The translations under genes were made by a program, and so were the position numbers. The notes beneath the pieces are model-generated. The model was given only the letters and a program-made list of their open reading frames with translations, did no database searches and was not told the DNA's origin. A stretch of 64,000 nt of DNA from Kalmusia sp. IMI 367209. Its lineage: Eukaryota; Ascomycota; Dothideomycetes; Pleosporales; Didymosphaeriaceae. Location of the stretch: assembly GCA_027946365.1 (NCBI GenBank), contig JAPEUQ010000017.1, positions 62,001 through 126,000 on the forward strand, read 5' to 3'. Below are positions 32,983-44,243 of the stretch, in pieces; position 1 is the first letter of the stretch; the number at the start of each line of letters is the position of its first letter.

Positions 32983-32985
32983 TCA
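32979..32985 (-). promoter_or_regulatory. Leaky stop context TGA-CTAG
   Basis: On the minus strand the stop codon reads AAG TGA CTA G. UGA followed by CUA is the established context for efficient ribosomal readthrough in fungi and animals, used to make peroxisomal isoforms of several metabolic enzymes. Its position between a complete enzyme and an open, CaaX-ending frame makes chance less likely. Confidence 0.65.
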
Positions 32986-33931
32986 CTTGACAGTCTTGCT
33001 GACTGTCTCATAGAATGATCTTCCCTGTATCGTAGCTATCTCGATCTCCCTTGCCGAAGGCTGACGCGACCCATCCGATCCAGCAAAAGTCCCAGCGCCC
33101 CAAGGGCTCCCGCCATGAACCTCACTCAAGTCCGACAGCTGAGCTGCAGGCACGTCAGTCTATCACCCATTCCTCTCTTTAGGATTTACTCACCAAACGC
33201 CTTGGCATACCCAAATGGCACATAGATGATCCCCTGATGCACCAGCGTGCTCAGCGCCGCAATCGCTGTGCTCTCCTGCCCCCCACCCAGTCCGCCCGTC
33301 GACACAAATAAGCCCGCGTACTTCCCGTGATACGAACCTTGCGCCCACTGCTTGCCGGCGCGGTCCCAGAACGTCTTCCCTAGGGTTAAAGTAAGTACAT
33401 TGAACAGAACAAGGAGTAGGTACGTAGGTATTTCAGCTAGATGCTATCGTCTGTTGCCGAAGTGTTCGAACATTCGTCGTAGCCATCTACCGAAGACGAA
33501 CCCACTTTGTACCTCGACATTACTCACACTGAGCGGGGAAGTTGCCGTAGCGCGTGGGAATGCCAAAAAGGAAAGCGTCGAAGGGCTCGAGTTGGGCGGG
33601 GTCGGAGAGGACTTCAACGTCGGTGGGCTTGGGCGGCGCGTGCATTTTGGCAAGCACTTCGTCCGAGAGGGTTTCTTTGACTCTGTTGTGGAGGAGAGGT
33701 TAGTGAGGGGGGAGTGAAGGTGTGGAGAGGACGTACTGGAAGAGAGTCACGGAGCCCCCAGCTTCTTCGATGCCTTTCTTTTCGGCTTCGGCCTGGTGTT
33801 TGGTATTAGTCGGAGGATGCATGTATGAGCTTCAGTGGTGACGGTTGATTGCACACAGTGGAAGCCTCGAAACGTACCAATTGCCTGATGTGGCCGTACA
33901 TCGAATAGTATGCAATCGCAATCTTGACCAT
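32983..33931 (-). CDS. WrbA/Pst2-type flavodoxin-like NAD(P)H:quinone reductase
   Basis: FMN-dependent two-electron quinone reductase of the WrbA family, which includes yeast Pst2/Rfs1/Ycp4 and the fungal allergens Alt a 7 and Cla h 7. It protects against quinones and oxidative stress. Exons 33931-33878, 33792-33737, 33682-33528, 33379-33194 and 33143-32983; introns 85, 54, 148 and 50 bases; 203 residues, the family length. Visible parts are the flavodoxin phosphate loop [90 protein letters not shown] and the end [10 protein letters not shown]. The frame was rebuilt from five short exons, and all junctions are in phase. The stop is TGA followed directly by CTAG, and the same frame stays open beyond it (see the next entry). 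Confidence 0.93.
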
Positions 33932-34899
33932 GTTGAAAGATGAGGTATTTCGAGCTGTGTGCTGAGAGAGAGAGGGCCTGCAGGGTAGACGGAGGTGTTG
34001 TCGATGTGTTGACGGAAGCAACTTGATCAAGGGCCATGAAAGCCTATATACCTCTCCATCAAGCTTCCAGACCAGCCCTGCGTTTCCCTCGAACCAATTG
34101 ATGCCCTACGCTCCCAATTGGTCACATCATAATATCGCATCATCCCAAGTACCACGGAAGCTCTTGACCCCTCGTGCAAGCTGTCAAACTAGACTAGTCT
34201 CCGCTTAGCACCCTCGTTTGCGGTGGGAAGAGCCGTATTTGCTAACGTCATCAAGATAATGATAGCCGTAGTGTCCTAGTAGCTTCATTAGCTCACAATT
34301 GGTAATGCTGCGAAATACAAGTCGCCAATCTCTGTGTCCTTCGCCTAATTGACAAGATATTCAACTCTCGTAATGATTTGTTCAGCACCGGCATGGGTGA
34401 CTAACAGGAACTGACGTAGGGGCAGAAGAATTGTGCGAGCACATGTGTCAGCAAAGTCGTACCTTGGCTTTCCCCAAGAAGGCTTAGAAGATGGGAGCCG
34501 AGATGCGGGAGGTTCGATTAGGCAAGAAGCGCAAACCAGATTAGAAAGAGGTATTGGTATAGATGAGATTCTTGTGTAGGATTATACATTGGGAGCTCTC
34601 TACCACAGTAGGCAGATCGGCAGCTGTAAACTAATTGTAGAGGAACATGCGGCATCTGCTGGCTTGATGCAGGTAAAACCATTTTGAAAGAAAACCCCAG
34701 TTTTCCTTCCCGTTCCCTCCATGAATTTCGCAAAACTTTTTTTCTATGCAGAGCCGCTTCATCGCAGGTGGCATCTTAGGCCTGGTAGTCTAACTCCAAG
34801 CTCCATGTTGATGCTAGCAATCGTTAATCGTAAGTTGATGATCGTGGTACAAGAAAGAGGAAAGGCAAATGGCTGCTAAAAATATCGATGAGTCGATCA
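33932..34899. other. Quinone reductase promoter and F-box gene 3' flank
   Basis: No gene recognised. The first part is the promoter and 5' untranslated region of the quinone reductase; the rest is the 3' side of the next minus-strand gene. Confidence 0.5.
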
Positions 34900-36395
34900 T
34901 CAAGTCGAAATGGAAAGGAAACGTCGTCGAACGCCAGCCAGGAAGTCAGCTTCGTCCATGCTTTGGAAGGGACCTTCCTCTTCTTTCTCGTACAAGCCAG
35001 TCGAGCCGTAGGGTCCTTTGCCGCTGGAGTTCAAAGCACCTGGCCAGGTGCCATCCGAAGATATTCCAGCAAGAGAAAAGTCGCCATGTACCAGCTTCAA
35101 GCTCGGTTCAAAAATACAATCAGCAAAAAACAATTCCACATAGAGCTCTTTAGGGACGACGCTTTGGCACTTGCGGCTGATGAACTCCCGAGCGTCCTGA
35201 AGTAGCTTTTCAAGAGCCGTGGTCGCCTCCTGGGTAGAACGGCCGTGTTCATGACCGCACAAATGCAGTGCTCGCACTTGAAGATCGCCGTGGAATTTTG
35301 CGTTGTCGTCGGAGAACAAATCGGCGCATACAGAGGGAAGAGAAATGGACAGCGTCTCTAGCTTCGGGCAGCTTCGGAAAAGCTCACAGAGATGTTCCGA
35401 GTCAGAAGGAGAACCAGGGTGAGGGTGCCAGAAGCCATCTTGTGACCGCGGGCTATGCTCAAGGACCCGGAGAGTCGAACGCGCAGCCTTAACAATAGCT
35501 ACAACGCCGTCAATCGTGATAGTAGAGATGCATGTCATGTAGAATTCCTCCAATCGTGTCGCGGTGCGTGCAATGGCGAACAAGTCGCGATCGGTGATTG
35601 GCATGAAAGTGGTGTCGCCGAATATTTTAAGGCGTCGAAGCATGCTAAAGTTGACGGATTGCAGTGGCTCCAAGTCGATCTGATTCTCCGCTTCAGCAGC
35701 TTGCTGCGACGTTACGTCCGTTGCGAGCAACTCCAAAGACTCAAGCGGCTTTCCACTGCCCAGAAGAAGGGTCCGCCATGCTTGCGCATCCAGGTGGCGG
35801 ATTGTCGTCCAGGGAAGAGACACGGAGGTCAAGTTGGTGCAGTTTCGGAGCGACTCGAACACCATACGGTCTGTCTGTGCCGTGTAAAAACCGTGGAACC
35901 ACATGCGCTTGATCTTAGCAGCGACGCCCGGGAACTTGTCGAAGGTTTGGACCGTCTGCTTCAGCGAGCCGAAAGGGTCGCGGTAGACGGCGGTGCCTGT
36001 CGGCCTGTCAATTAGCTCGTACAGCCCATAGTTCTCACGGCGGCAGGACAACTCGGCCCATCTCTAGGCATTGTCAGTGATGGCCGTCCAGACGAGTCAG
36101 ACGGATTACCCACCTCTCCGCCCTTCCAGCGGCGAATGTAGACATCTTTGAGGGCATATTCCAATGCCCACTCGTGCCACTGCCAGCACACCAGGCGCAT
36201 TGCAGAGGTCGCATCCCACCGCAGCATCTCTGTCGGGACGGGACCCCTCACGAAGCGCTGGAGAGTGGCCTTCTGGTAGGGCATGGGCGGCTGGGACAGG
36301 CCGAAGGTGTAGGTCGGGCCATTGCGTATATTGGATTTGGCTGCCTCTTCAAGGATCTTGGAAAGGATTTCGTAGGGGATGTCGGTAATGTGCAT
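34900..36395 (-). CDS. F-box protein with LRR-like C-terminal region
   Basis: Protein of 481 residues; exons 36395-36114 and 36063-34900, intron 50 bases with CTGAC branch point. The first residues, MHITDIPYEILSKILEEAAKSN, are a good F-box, followed by RLVCWQWHEWALEYALKDVYIRRW, a common continuation in fungal F-box proteins. The remainder shows loosely repeated Leu-rich segments (NCTNLTSVSLPW, KPLESLELLATDV, SMLRRLKIFGDT, TRLEEFYMTCIS, CPKLETLSISLPS, LQVRALHLCG), consistent with a degenerate LRR solenoid for substrate recognition. The likely role is a substrate receptor of an SCF ubiquitin ligase; the target is unknown. Start codon chosen as the first ATG, directly at the F-box. Confidence 0.85.
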
Positions 36396-39233
36396 TGAAG
36401 TGATGGTCGGGGACGGGGGGGTAAGGCTCGATGTCTGCTGGTACAGAGCAGGAGCTCGCTTCTCTGGTCGGCTACAGGGTGGATGACGTGGGTGAAGGTG
36501 TTGAGTGTGTGTGTGAGTCAGTCAAGAGTCAGTCAGACGGGGCAGGCAGATGTGGCAAACGTCTGGAGAAGACGAGGGCAGGCGCTCTTATAGCAGCTCA
36601 CGACGACAGGGAGAGACAGATTTTTATTAGAACAAAGCGTGTTAGTCAACGGTGCAGAGCTTCCCCAGCAGGCGCTGCAGCGCCAGGCGGCCCGGCTGGC
36701 TGGCGGGTGGTTTGGAGTGGATCGCCTAGGGGCAACGAAGCAAGTGAATGACCCCATGTGTGCCACTTATGGCGGGACCGCTGGCTGCACGCGTGAGCAG
36801 CCGTGGTTTGGAGGCGTGGTCGAAGCTGCTGTTTAGCGGAGCTGCGGAGAAGGAGCGATGGTCGAGCTTGGCCTTACATCACTAGCGCCAAACAAAGCCC
36901 TTACGACTCAAAGGGTCAAATTTCTCAGGGCGTGACCCGTCACATGAGCAGCATTGGGTAATAGATTGCTCTTCTTGACACCACAAAATTCACCCTGGAG
37001 CCACCGAGCACCGACAGCGCGACACCCAGACGACTCGGCTGCCTGCCATTTCACACGCCCGACTGCCCTGGCCTGCCCTACGCGACAGTGCTCTTGCCGC
37101 TTGCCGTTGGCATCGCCCAGCCATGGTCGACGACGGCCAACACCAGCACCGCGCAGACAGACACCGGGACGCGCCCTGCGGTACGCTCCTCGCACCTACA
37201 ACCGGGTCGCCATGTTGCTTCCAGGGCACTGTACACGTACATTCCGCTTCGTCCGACTGTCGCCCTGGCTCTTCGGGAATGAAGACGTCTGTCGCCATCC
37301 GCATCGCGTCTCACGTCTTCGGTCACGACAGCTCTCGCCATGACCACCGTTCGAGTCGCCATGCATCGTGCATCTTGTGCTGACCCGCTAGCCTTGTGCT
37401 TGGATCGTGCCTTGTCGAGAGCCGTACCTCTCTTTCACATCCCATCGTCGACCGTGGTGCACAGCATCGCCCGACTTCGTTGCTATGGATCGAAGCTTCC
37501 CAGCGCCCTGACTGCTGGACTAGAGCAAAGATTTTTCGCCAATTGCGATTCCACTTGCTGACATGTGTCCCATTCCGCACAGGATCCACTCGCACCTTGC
37601 TGTCGTTGTCGTCGTCAAGTAAGAGGATCCTCTTACGTTTCAAAACTTCCCCGCCTTGCGTCGTGATGCATCGTGCTCATTTATGCCAGCGATCTCTCTT
37701 TCGGGAACCATATTAGCCCCGGCGCCAGCAAACTACCCGAGCGCCATACTGCCCAGTAGCAAGAGCTAGCAAATTGTAGCCAGGGCAGTCGCCATTGTCC
37801 TGGGAGGTTTGGCAATCGTTCCTGCGATCAGGCTATGAGAGTGGAATGCAGAGGATGCATGCAACCGCTCACCATATATTGAACAACAATGGCGTTATTT
37901 CACCCTGCTTGGGGACTAGGTGCTCCAGGACGAGCATATCCGCGAGTTCGCACAGGCACTATTTTGAGCCTCTCCCCAGATTTCCATAACCTAACAAATA
38001 GGTTACCCCGCATATTCGCTCCTGGGGCGTTTAGTTCTGAATTGCAACACTAGTTCTCCGAACCCCTAACACTAGAACGAGCCAACAGTGCTAGTTTGAA
38101 AATTCATAGACGCCGTTACGCGAGATGCAGCGGCCATTCACGGCTTTACCGACGACGCTGTTCACGATGGGGCTGAGATGTTGGTCACAGGTCATGCGGA
38201 GGTTACGGCACGCACGGTTCGCAGACAACACCACGACCGAGCATCGTGACCGCCTCCGGGACGCGCTTGCTGGCACAGCTAACGTATCCGCGTCGGCCCC
38301 GAAATCTCGACCCGTGACGCATGTTGGCAAAGTCCAGAGCTTCACAGCCCGACGGGAGTAGAAGACCGTCTCACCCGTCGAGTAGTACCTTTCCACAGGA
38401 CATCGCAGTCATAGTGGATCCACCGTCGCAATCGGGAGCTTTGTTGGTGCTATGCTGAAAACAGCTGGAGCCTCTTCTCGAATGGAGACCGCCGCCTTCG
38501 AGGACAATGATTCGCAGTCCAATGACCGAGGCGAGGGTTGACTAGTCTCAACTGTGTGACGATAGTGACGGATTGATGAAGGGGCGCCCGTAACAATGCG
38601 TTCGTCTACATTCTGAGATAGGCATTCTCTTTGCTATTCGATTGTTGCGACGTACTGTGTCGCCATCCATCCGCCATAGAAGATATGTCCGTTCACAATA
38701 AACGCATTGATAATGCATCTACCCATGTTGTGACGGGTAGTTATCATGTACGACAAGAACTGATAATGTACCATACGTATGAGCTTGACCGATGATACCT
38801 TGTCTGCAATTCTTCCAAAAGGCTATCATTTGGACTAACGTACGGACATTGACATCCGAGATTGGCTCCACGTTTCAATGTCCTCGGTCGCACCGAGCGT
38901 TACCGTCGATATCTACGGTGGAACAGAATACTCATTGTAGTTGTTGCTAGAGAATCCTTCAGCTGGAAAATGCATCTCGTCCTGATGCGGGTGAAACCTG
39001 CGATCATGAACTACTGCACTCGTACATGAGTGTCTCTCCGTTCGCTTGCGTCTCAGCTTGCAGTGCAACGTAGCAAAGTCACGCGGTAAAGTGCATAGAA
39101 AACGCAGTCTGCGCGCACGCATCAAGTTGCCTTCACTCGAGGAGGAAAACAATGGGTATCATTCGTCCAAATCCGTAGCGCAATATTCAGGTCCATAGAC
39201 CGCCACTATCAGCATCCACCCTTTACTTCACTG
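36396..39233. other. Gene-poor 2.8-kb interval
   Basis: The longest interval in the window without a recognised gene. The first third (36400-37400) is GC-rich with overlapping open frames on both strands, including a 14-base palindrome at 36671-36684. The rest is closer to average composition. Frames at 36908-37383, 37323-37716 and 38091-38396 have no family signature, and the last lacks an ATG. I saw no transposon ends or tRNA. It may hold the long promoter of the F-box gene, a non-coding RNA, or decayed sequence. Confidence 0.45.
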
Positions 39234-40896
39234 TCATCTCCCTCTCCGCACAGCGTTGCTGTCCATATTGTTGGCATGGGCTAGCAAGAACTTGCAGCAC
39301 GTGAGCGTGTACTTGCATGCCTTGGTCCACGCCTCATCTTTACTTTTCGACATCTGAATGCTCTGGTCGTGTATCTTGTCTTTACGGATCTCGTACGGTA
39401 GTCTCATGCCTCCAGCCCCGTCCCCCACACCACCTAACCCCCCTGCAGTGTGCACGCCCTGATTCTCCACAAACTCGCCTAGCTGTCGAAGACACTCGAG
39501 AAAAGCTACCATGGCGGAATCAAACTTGCGATGCATGAAGCCAAAGTTGATGGGGAAGTCACCTGACGAGTAGAGCTCGAGGCGCTGCTTGCTCAACGTC
39601 GGTGACGAGGCCGGCAAGTGTCGCGCATCAACCGTCGAATTGCCGCCTTTCACCTCAGTCTTCATGATAGTGGAAGAAGAGCCCATGGGGCAGAGCTCGT
39701 AGCCTTGGAATTTGAAACCCAGGCGCTCGGCGAGCGTGGCGAGGAGGAGGCAAGTTTGGCCCCAGGCAGCGTTGAGCTCTGGCCAGTCCACGTAGGGAGA
39801 GGGAAGGCGGCCGAGGCGTAGGCCGTTGATTGTAGCAAAGTGGTTGTCGTGCGTGATGTTAAAGGTGTCGTTGTAGACGCTTCGACGTTGCAGTTGTCGC
39901 AGGATTTCTGTGTCGTGGGCGTGCTTTATTGTCAAAGCGTCACGCTCGCTTTGGAATTCGGAGAGCTGGGTAGCGAAGGCATTCCTGTTTTGCCAAAATT
40001 GGTTCTCTTCTTGGTCGATTTTGCGGGACTCGAGTTCTAAAGCTGCGAACTGAGCGTCTATGTCTGCCTTTTCTGCTTCTAATTGTTTGAGCTTTGCTAT
40101 GGCCGCAGCTTCTTGGTCTTTTGCCTGCTTGAGCGCTGTTTCTGCCGCTCGGATTTCCTCGGTGCTGGGTACGTCCGTATTTGCTCGACGGAGATAGTCG
40201 ACGTACGCATCGCGTTCTCGAGTCGACACGGCTAAACGTTTCTGTAGCCCATCCACGAGCAACTCTGTGCATTCTACACAAATGGGATGATCGATATCCG
40301 AGCGCGCGGAAAGTATCTCGAACATGCGTTTGGTGGTCTCGAGGCCATCAGCCATGCTGCCTCCACCGACTGCTCCGACGTTGCCAGCTGCACTTGCCCT
40401 TCTCGTCATTTCTGGAGTGTTTGCCTGCGTCTCGGTAGACTGTGACGGGCGGTCTGGTGTTCGCACTGGTGCTGGAGGCGATGAAGGCGGGTCCATCATC
40501 GACTCAGACATCTGTACGTTGATGAACGACATAGCTGCATTATTCGCTCCATAAGGGTCGAAGCGTGATGACGGAGCGCTGCGCTTGAAGGTAGGGTTAC
40601 GCGCAGACTGTATGGCAGCATTGTACGTGTTGTAGCGCGGAGACGGGTAGGCTGGGCGCGACTGGCGGGTACGGTCGGTTGTTGAGGATTGTAGAGTGCC
40701 TTGAGCTGTGGAATCTGTACCTTGGGTTATAGAGTCTATACATGACAATCATCAGCATGGTATGAAGACACGAGTATTCCAGCTTACCAGTTAATAGCTT
40801 GAAGGCTGCAGGATTGAGCTGGTCTATTGAGGGGTCGATGTCTATGGGTGTCCTGCAGTTTTGGCAGGACAGTGTCGACCTCTTGTCATTTGCCAT
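39234..40896 (-). CDS. atg6: Autophagy protein Atg6/Vps30 (Beclin 1)
   Basis: Scaffold subunit of the class III phosphatidylinositol 3-kinase (Vps34) complexes used in autophagy and vacuolar protein sorting. Exons 40896-40788 and 40735-39234 (intron 52 bases) give 536 residues. The N-terminus has the conserved SCQNCRTPIDIDPSIDQLNPAAFKLL; a Ser/Pro-rich linker follows. CVECTELLVDGL leads into a coiled coil rich in Ala, Glu, Lys and Gln (about 210-285). The C-terminal BARA domain shows HDNHFATINGLRLGRLPS, VDWPELNAAWGQTCLLLATLAERLGF, GYELCPMGSSS and INFGFMHRKFDSAMVAFLECL. Its start is 283 bases from that of the divergent Scm3 gene. Confidence 0.96.
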
Positions 40897-41179
40897 GGCT
40901 TAGTATAAGACTCGGGGTAATGCTAAGGTGCCTCGGTCGTGTCCGGAATCACCACATTGTGCTCGTGGAATGAATGATGTCGTTGAGGCTCAAGATCAGC
41001 TGCAGGTGCACAGGCGCACAGGCTCCCGTGGCAGGGGTCGCACGCGGGGTGAAGCGCGCTAAGCCCTAAGGCGCGTTCCCAGCCATCGCGTTCGTGCTTT
41101 GCGCCTGAGAGCCATGATCCCCACCACTCGACCTCTTCGCATGAAAGCTCCCAGCTCCATCGCACCCAGATTGTTCACC

Positions 41180-43531
41180 ATGGAGCCGCCTGCGAAACGA
41201 TTACGCATCTTGAAGTCCGTTGAAGTCGACGAAACGAACCCTCAGTACGTGGCTGAAAAGGAGAATCAGCGCGTCTGGTTAAAGAGCAAATTCGAATCCA
41301 TCTTCGCCAAATATGAAGGCATTCCCGAGGCCATGAGTGATGAGATAGATATGCGAGGCAATGGGCAGATTGCAGTGGACAGAGGACACATGAAGAAGCT
41401 GGACAAAGAATACCGAAAGCGGCTTGGACGTCGTCGAGCTGTCCAGCCCGACGACACGCAACTTTTGGACGACCTGTTCGCGGATCAGAATGAGATGGAT
41501 TTAGATGACACTGAATTGGAAGAAGATGACAAGGACGAGTTGGCGCCGTCGGAGTCACCGAAACCTAGGAAGCGGAAATACGTCGAGCCGTCGAGCGCAA
41601 GTGCGCAGAATCACCAGATAATTACTGCAATACAACCGATCACGAATGCACCCACAAACGCTACGTCACAAGCCACACTCCCAGCCTCCGCAAACCCCGC
41701 AGCAAATCTGGTCCAGATGATACCGTTTCCTCAAACTCCGGCTGGACAGCAGGCTCAAACCGCTTTCGTCGCCCAGACAGCCCAAGTCATACAACAAGCC
41801 GCCATGTCTATCTTTTCAAACTTCCTCTCCAATCTCCCTTCTCAACAATTGAACCTTCTCGAAACGCCCGTCACTCCAGTTGCGAAGTTTACTGAGATTG
41901 CGCCCGCCACTGCGCCTGGACTGCATTCGCGGCCACCTATAAGTCAAGTTCCAGCCGTGGATGAGCGATCGAATTCCATACATTGTACATGGAGTGAACC
42001 GAAGAAGATACGGCGTGCATTTGCGAAGGGCGTCTTCATCAGATCTGCTGGGCGCGATCATTCTCACACAGAGATCCCAAAAACTCTAGAGATTAATATG
42101 GCGCAATCTGTAGATAATATAGAGCGAACGAGTGTATCTATTATTGACAATCAGGGAGTGGGTGTAGGCAAATCTGCGATCAAATCCCGAACCAAGCGCC
42201 CTCAACAAGCTACACGGAGGTCCCTTTACAATTTTACAGCGGAGGATGATCAGTACATAATCGAGTCAAAAGTCTCGCACCAACGCACGTGGGACGAAAT
42301 CATCAGTAGCCGGACAAAGTGGACTGGATGGCCAAAACACCCATTCCACCGTCGTTGGCAGAAGCATTTAAGAGAAAAGGCTTCAAAGTTGGTGGCTGTG
42401 AAGGCCATGCATCCGATTGTTACTGCGGTCGATTCTGACTTGAACGTAAAGACAAGCGACCATTCATCTCTGAAAGAGCCCCAGGTGCAAGACGCGCATA
42501 TTTCAAGTTCACCCACAGTAGCTCATCATTTGCCTACACCAAGCTCTCTTGAATATCATGAGGGTAAGGAACATGACGAAGAAGTCTACAATAATGCTTG
42601 CGAAGACATCGAGGATATCATTGCATCAGGTGATCATTTCGACGCAGACGACAGAGACTTATTATCACTTGCTGGGACAGATCAAGCGATGGGAGATGCC
42701 CTTGAAGACGCTGTGACAGAAGAAGGCACGCTCGAACTTGATGTTATTCAAAGCACGCCAGAACCGAATCATGCCATAATGCAATCTGTCGAAGCGGAAA
42801 CGCCGTGGAAAAAGCCAAGCGATGACGAGAACACCTTGCGAGTCTCTGTTAGCGATGAAACGAGAACAGTCATTGAGGCGAATAAATACGCAGCCCATGA
42901 CCAAACATCGCCTGAGGATAAAACTTCTGTGATCGCCTTGTCTCCTTTGAAAAAGTCAGGCCAGAAATTAACCTCGAAACTCCAGCCTATCAAATACCAG
43001 ATCGATCCTGAATCTGAAGACAACCTTGACTTCATCGAGATCGAATCACCAATGACGAAAAATAAGTACCAGTGCACCATCTGCAAGCAATCTTTTGGGA
43101 CCGAGACTGTCCTCCTACGCCACCAAAAAGAACCGCACCCCAAAGAAGTGCACGTACGCCCGAGGGAGCAGATCCTGGAAACCTCACCACTGCCCACTGC
43201 AAGCGAAGATGATGAATTGTTGGCACCTGCGACTCCCCACGTCAAGCGCGAGTCGCTCACGCCACCACGCAACTTGCTGCTCACTACTCCTGCACTCAAG
43301 ACACCGATGTCGGCATCTCAATCAATGATGGGGCATTCCTCAGGCGCCAACTCGGCGTCGAAGTCCAGGTCGGCGTTCTTGAAGAAGGTGAAGAAGTCTT
43401 GGGCAGCAAGTGCACAGAAGTCCATGCCGGGCTCGAAGTCTGCAGCGAAGCGGCGGAGCTTAAATCTAGGCCCGAGGAAGAGAGCATGGGACAACTTTTG
43501 TGATGGGAGCGAGGATGAATTGGCCTTTTGA
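41180..43531 (+). CDS. scm3: CENP-A chaperone Scm3 with Myb-like and C2H2 segments
   Basis: Predicted centromeric histone H3 (CENP-A/Cse4) chaperone. The Scm3 core lies near the N-terminus: NQRVWLKSKFESIFAKYEG, DEIDMRGNGQIAVDRGHMKKL, then basic and acidic stretches. Downstream is a Myb/SANT-like segment (YNFTAEDDQYIIESKVSHQ and TWDEIISSRT...HPFHRRWQKHLREKA), a long acidic region, and a C2H2-like finger (YQCTICKQSFGTETVLLRHQKEPH). It ends in a basic Ser/Lys-rich tail. In filamentous ascomycetes Scm3 is known to occur fused to DNA-binding modules, so this order supports the call. Single exon, 783 residues from the ATG at 41180 (MEPPAKRLRIL, good ACCATGG context). An in-frame ATG at 41114 would add 22 residues. 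Confidence 0.85.
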   Translation: MEPPAKRLRILKSVEVDETNPQYVAEKENQRVWLKSKFESIFAKYEGIPEAMSDEIDMRGNGQIAVDRGHMKKLDKEYRKRLGRRRAVQPDDTQLLDDLFADQNEMDLDDTELEEDDKDELAPSESPKPRKRKYVEPSSASAQNHQIITAIQPITNAPTNATSQATLPASANPAANLVQMIPFPQTPAGQQAQTAFVAQTAQVIQQAAMSIFSNFLSNLPSQQLNLLETPVTPVAKFTEIAPATAPGLHSRPPISQVPAVDERSNSIHCTWSEPKKIRRAFAKGVFIRSAGRDHSHTEIPKTLEINMAQSVDNIERTSVSIIDNQGVGVGKSAIKSRTKRPQQATRRSLYNFTAEDDQYIIESKVSHQRTWDEIISSRTKWTGWPKHPFHRRWQKHLREKASKLVAVKAMHPIVTAVDSDLNVKTSDHSSLKEPQVQDAHISSSPTVAHHLPTPSSLEYHEGKEHDEEVYNNACEDIEDIIASGDHFDADDRDLLSLAGTDQAMGDALEDAVTEEGTLELDVIQSTPEPNHAIMQSVEAETPWKKPSDDENTLRVSVSDETRTVIEANKYAAHDQTSPEDKTSVIALSPLKKSGQKLTSKLQPIKYQIDPESEDNLDFIEIESPMTKNKYQCTICKQSFGTETVLLRHQKEPHPKEVHVRPREQILETSPLPTASEDDELLAPATPHVKRESLTPPRNLLLTTPALKTPMSASQSMMGHSSGANSASKSRSAFLKKVKKSWAASAQKSMPGSKSAAKRRSLNLGPRKRAWDNFCDGSEDELAF

Positions 43532-44206
43532 GATTCTAATCTATGCTCTTACCGGCTACACTGAGAGGGTATTTAGAATTCGGCGTGGAACAATGACGGC
43601 ATAAAAAGGTGCATGTCATGGCAGATAGATAGGGATCAAGGGACCCAAGTGGGCGATTGATTATGATACCCAAATGTTTACAATGAACTCGTAATATTAC
43701 ATGATGATATCCAATACAGAGTTGTTGTTGTTGCCGAACATAATGTTCCCTGTTCAGCGTCATACCAACCGATCTCCTTCATTCCCCTAGGTTCATCATT
43801 CCGTAATAAGACAGGCCAATATGTAACTTTAGCCGAGCTGCTCAATGTTCAGTATCTCGCGTTGGCTTGAGCTGTTGACAAAACGTGCATCTTCATGCCT
43901 GTCCTTCAGGAACGTTCTTAAGCATTATTGGCGGGACGATGACGAGTCTGTGTTGGCCTTGGTGGCGACCGAACCTGAGTCTGATGAGATAAATTCCGGG
44001 TACCATGTAAACGCTGTGAAATACACGATCGAGGATGCTAAGCATTATAAGTTAATCAAATGTCCGGATTTTGGTGCCAGGAAGTCATCGTGGCCAACTT
44101 TGAGCAGCGATGGATTATTGCTGTCTGAGATCAGATCTTTGTCGACGTATTCCCGGTATCATCAGTCGTGGGTATGTCCGTCTCCTCCATCTTTACATCT
44201 CCAAGA
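43532..44206. other. Intergenic region between convergent genes
   Basis: 3' flanks of Scm3 and of the UBE3D-like gene. A plus-strand ATG-initiated frame at 43845-44243 (132 codons) overlaps the end of the opposing gene; see its own entry. Confidence 0.5.
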
Positions 44207-44243
44207 TCAAACCTCTCCAACAATCCCAACCTCCCATCCCTGA
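43845..44243 (+). CDS. Doubtful small open frame
   Basis: An ATG-started frame of 132 codons, beginning MFSISRWLELL, with fairly ordinary amino-acid composition up to about residue 105 and then a Pro/Ser-rich end that is antisense to the UBE3D-like gene. No family recognised. It may be a lineage-specific small gene or chance; I lean towards chance. Confidence 0.15.
   Translation: MFSISRWLELLTKRASSCLSFRNVLKHYWRDDDESVLALVATEPESDEINSGYHVNAVKYTIEDAKHYKLIKCPDFGARKSSWPTLSSDGLLLSEIRSLSTYSRYHQSWVCPSPPSLHLQDQTSPTIPTSHP

Noticed and set aside
32960..32998. Tiny intron that would remove the TGA of the quinone reductase
   Set aside because: The possible GT..AG pairs span only 17, 22 or 34 bases and none keeps the frame that leads to the CaaX end.
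36671..36684. 14-base perfect palindrome GGCGCTGCAGCGCC
   Set aside because: Single occurrence in GC-rich DNA; too short to claim a function.
37396..37716. Plus-strand 106-codon frame in the gene-poor interval
   Set aside because: Overlapped by other frames on both strands, with no motif.
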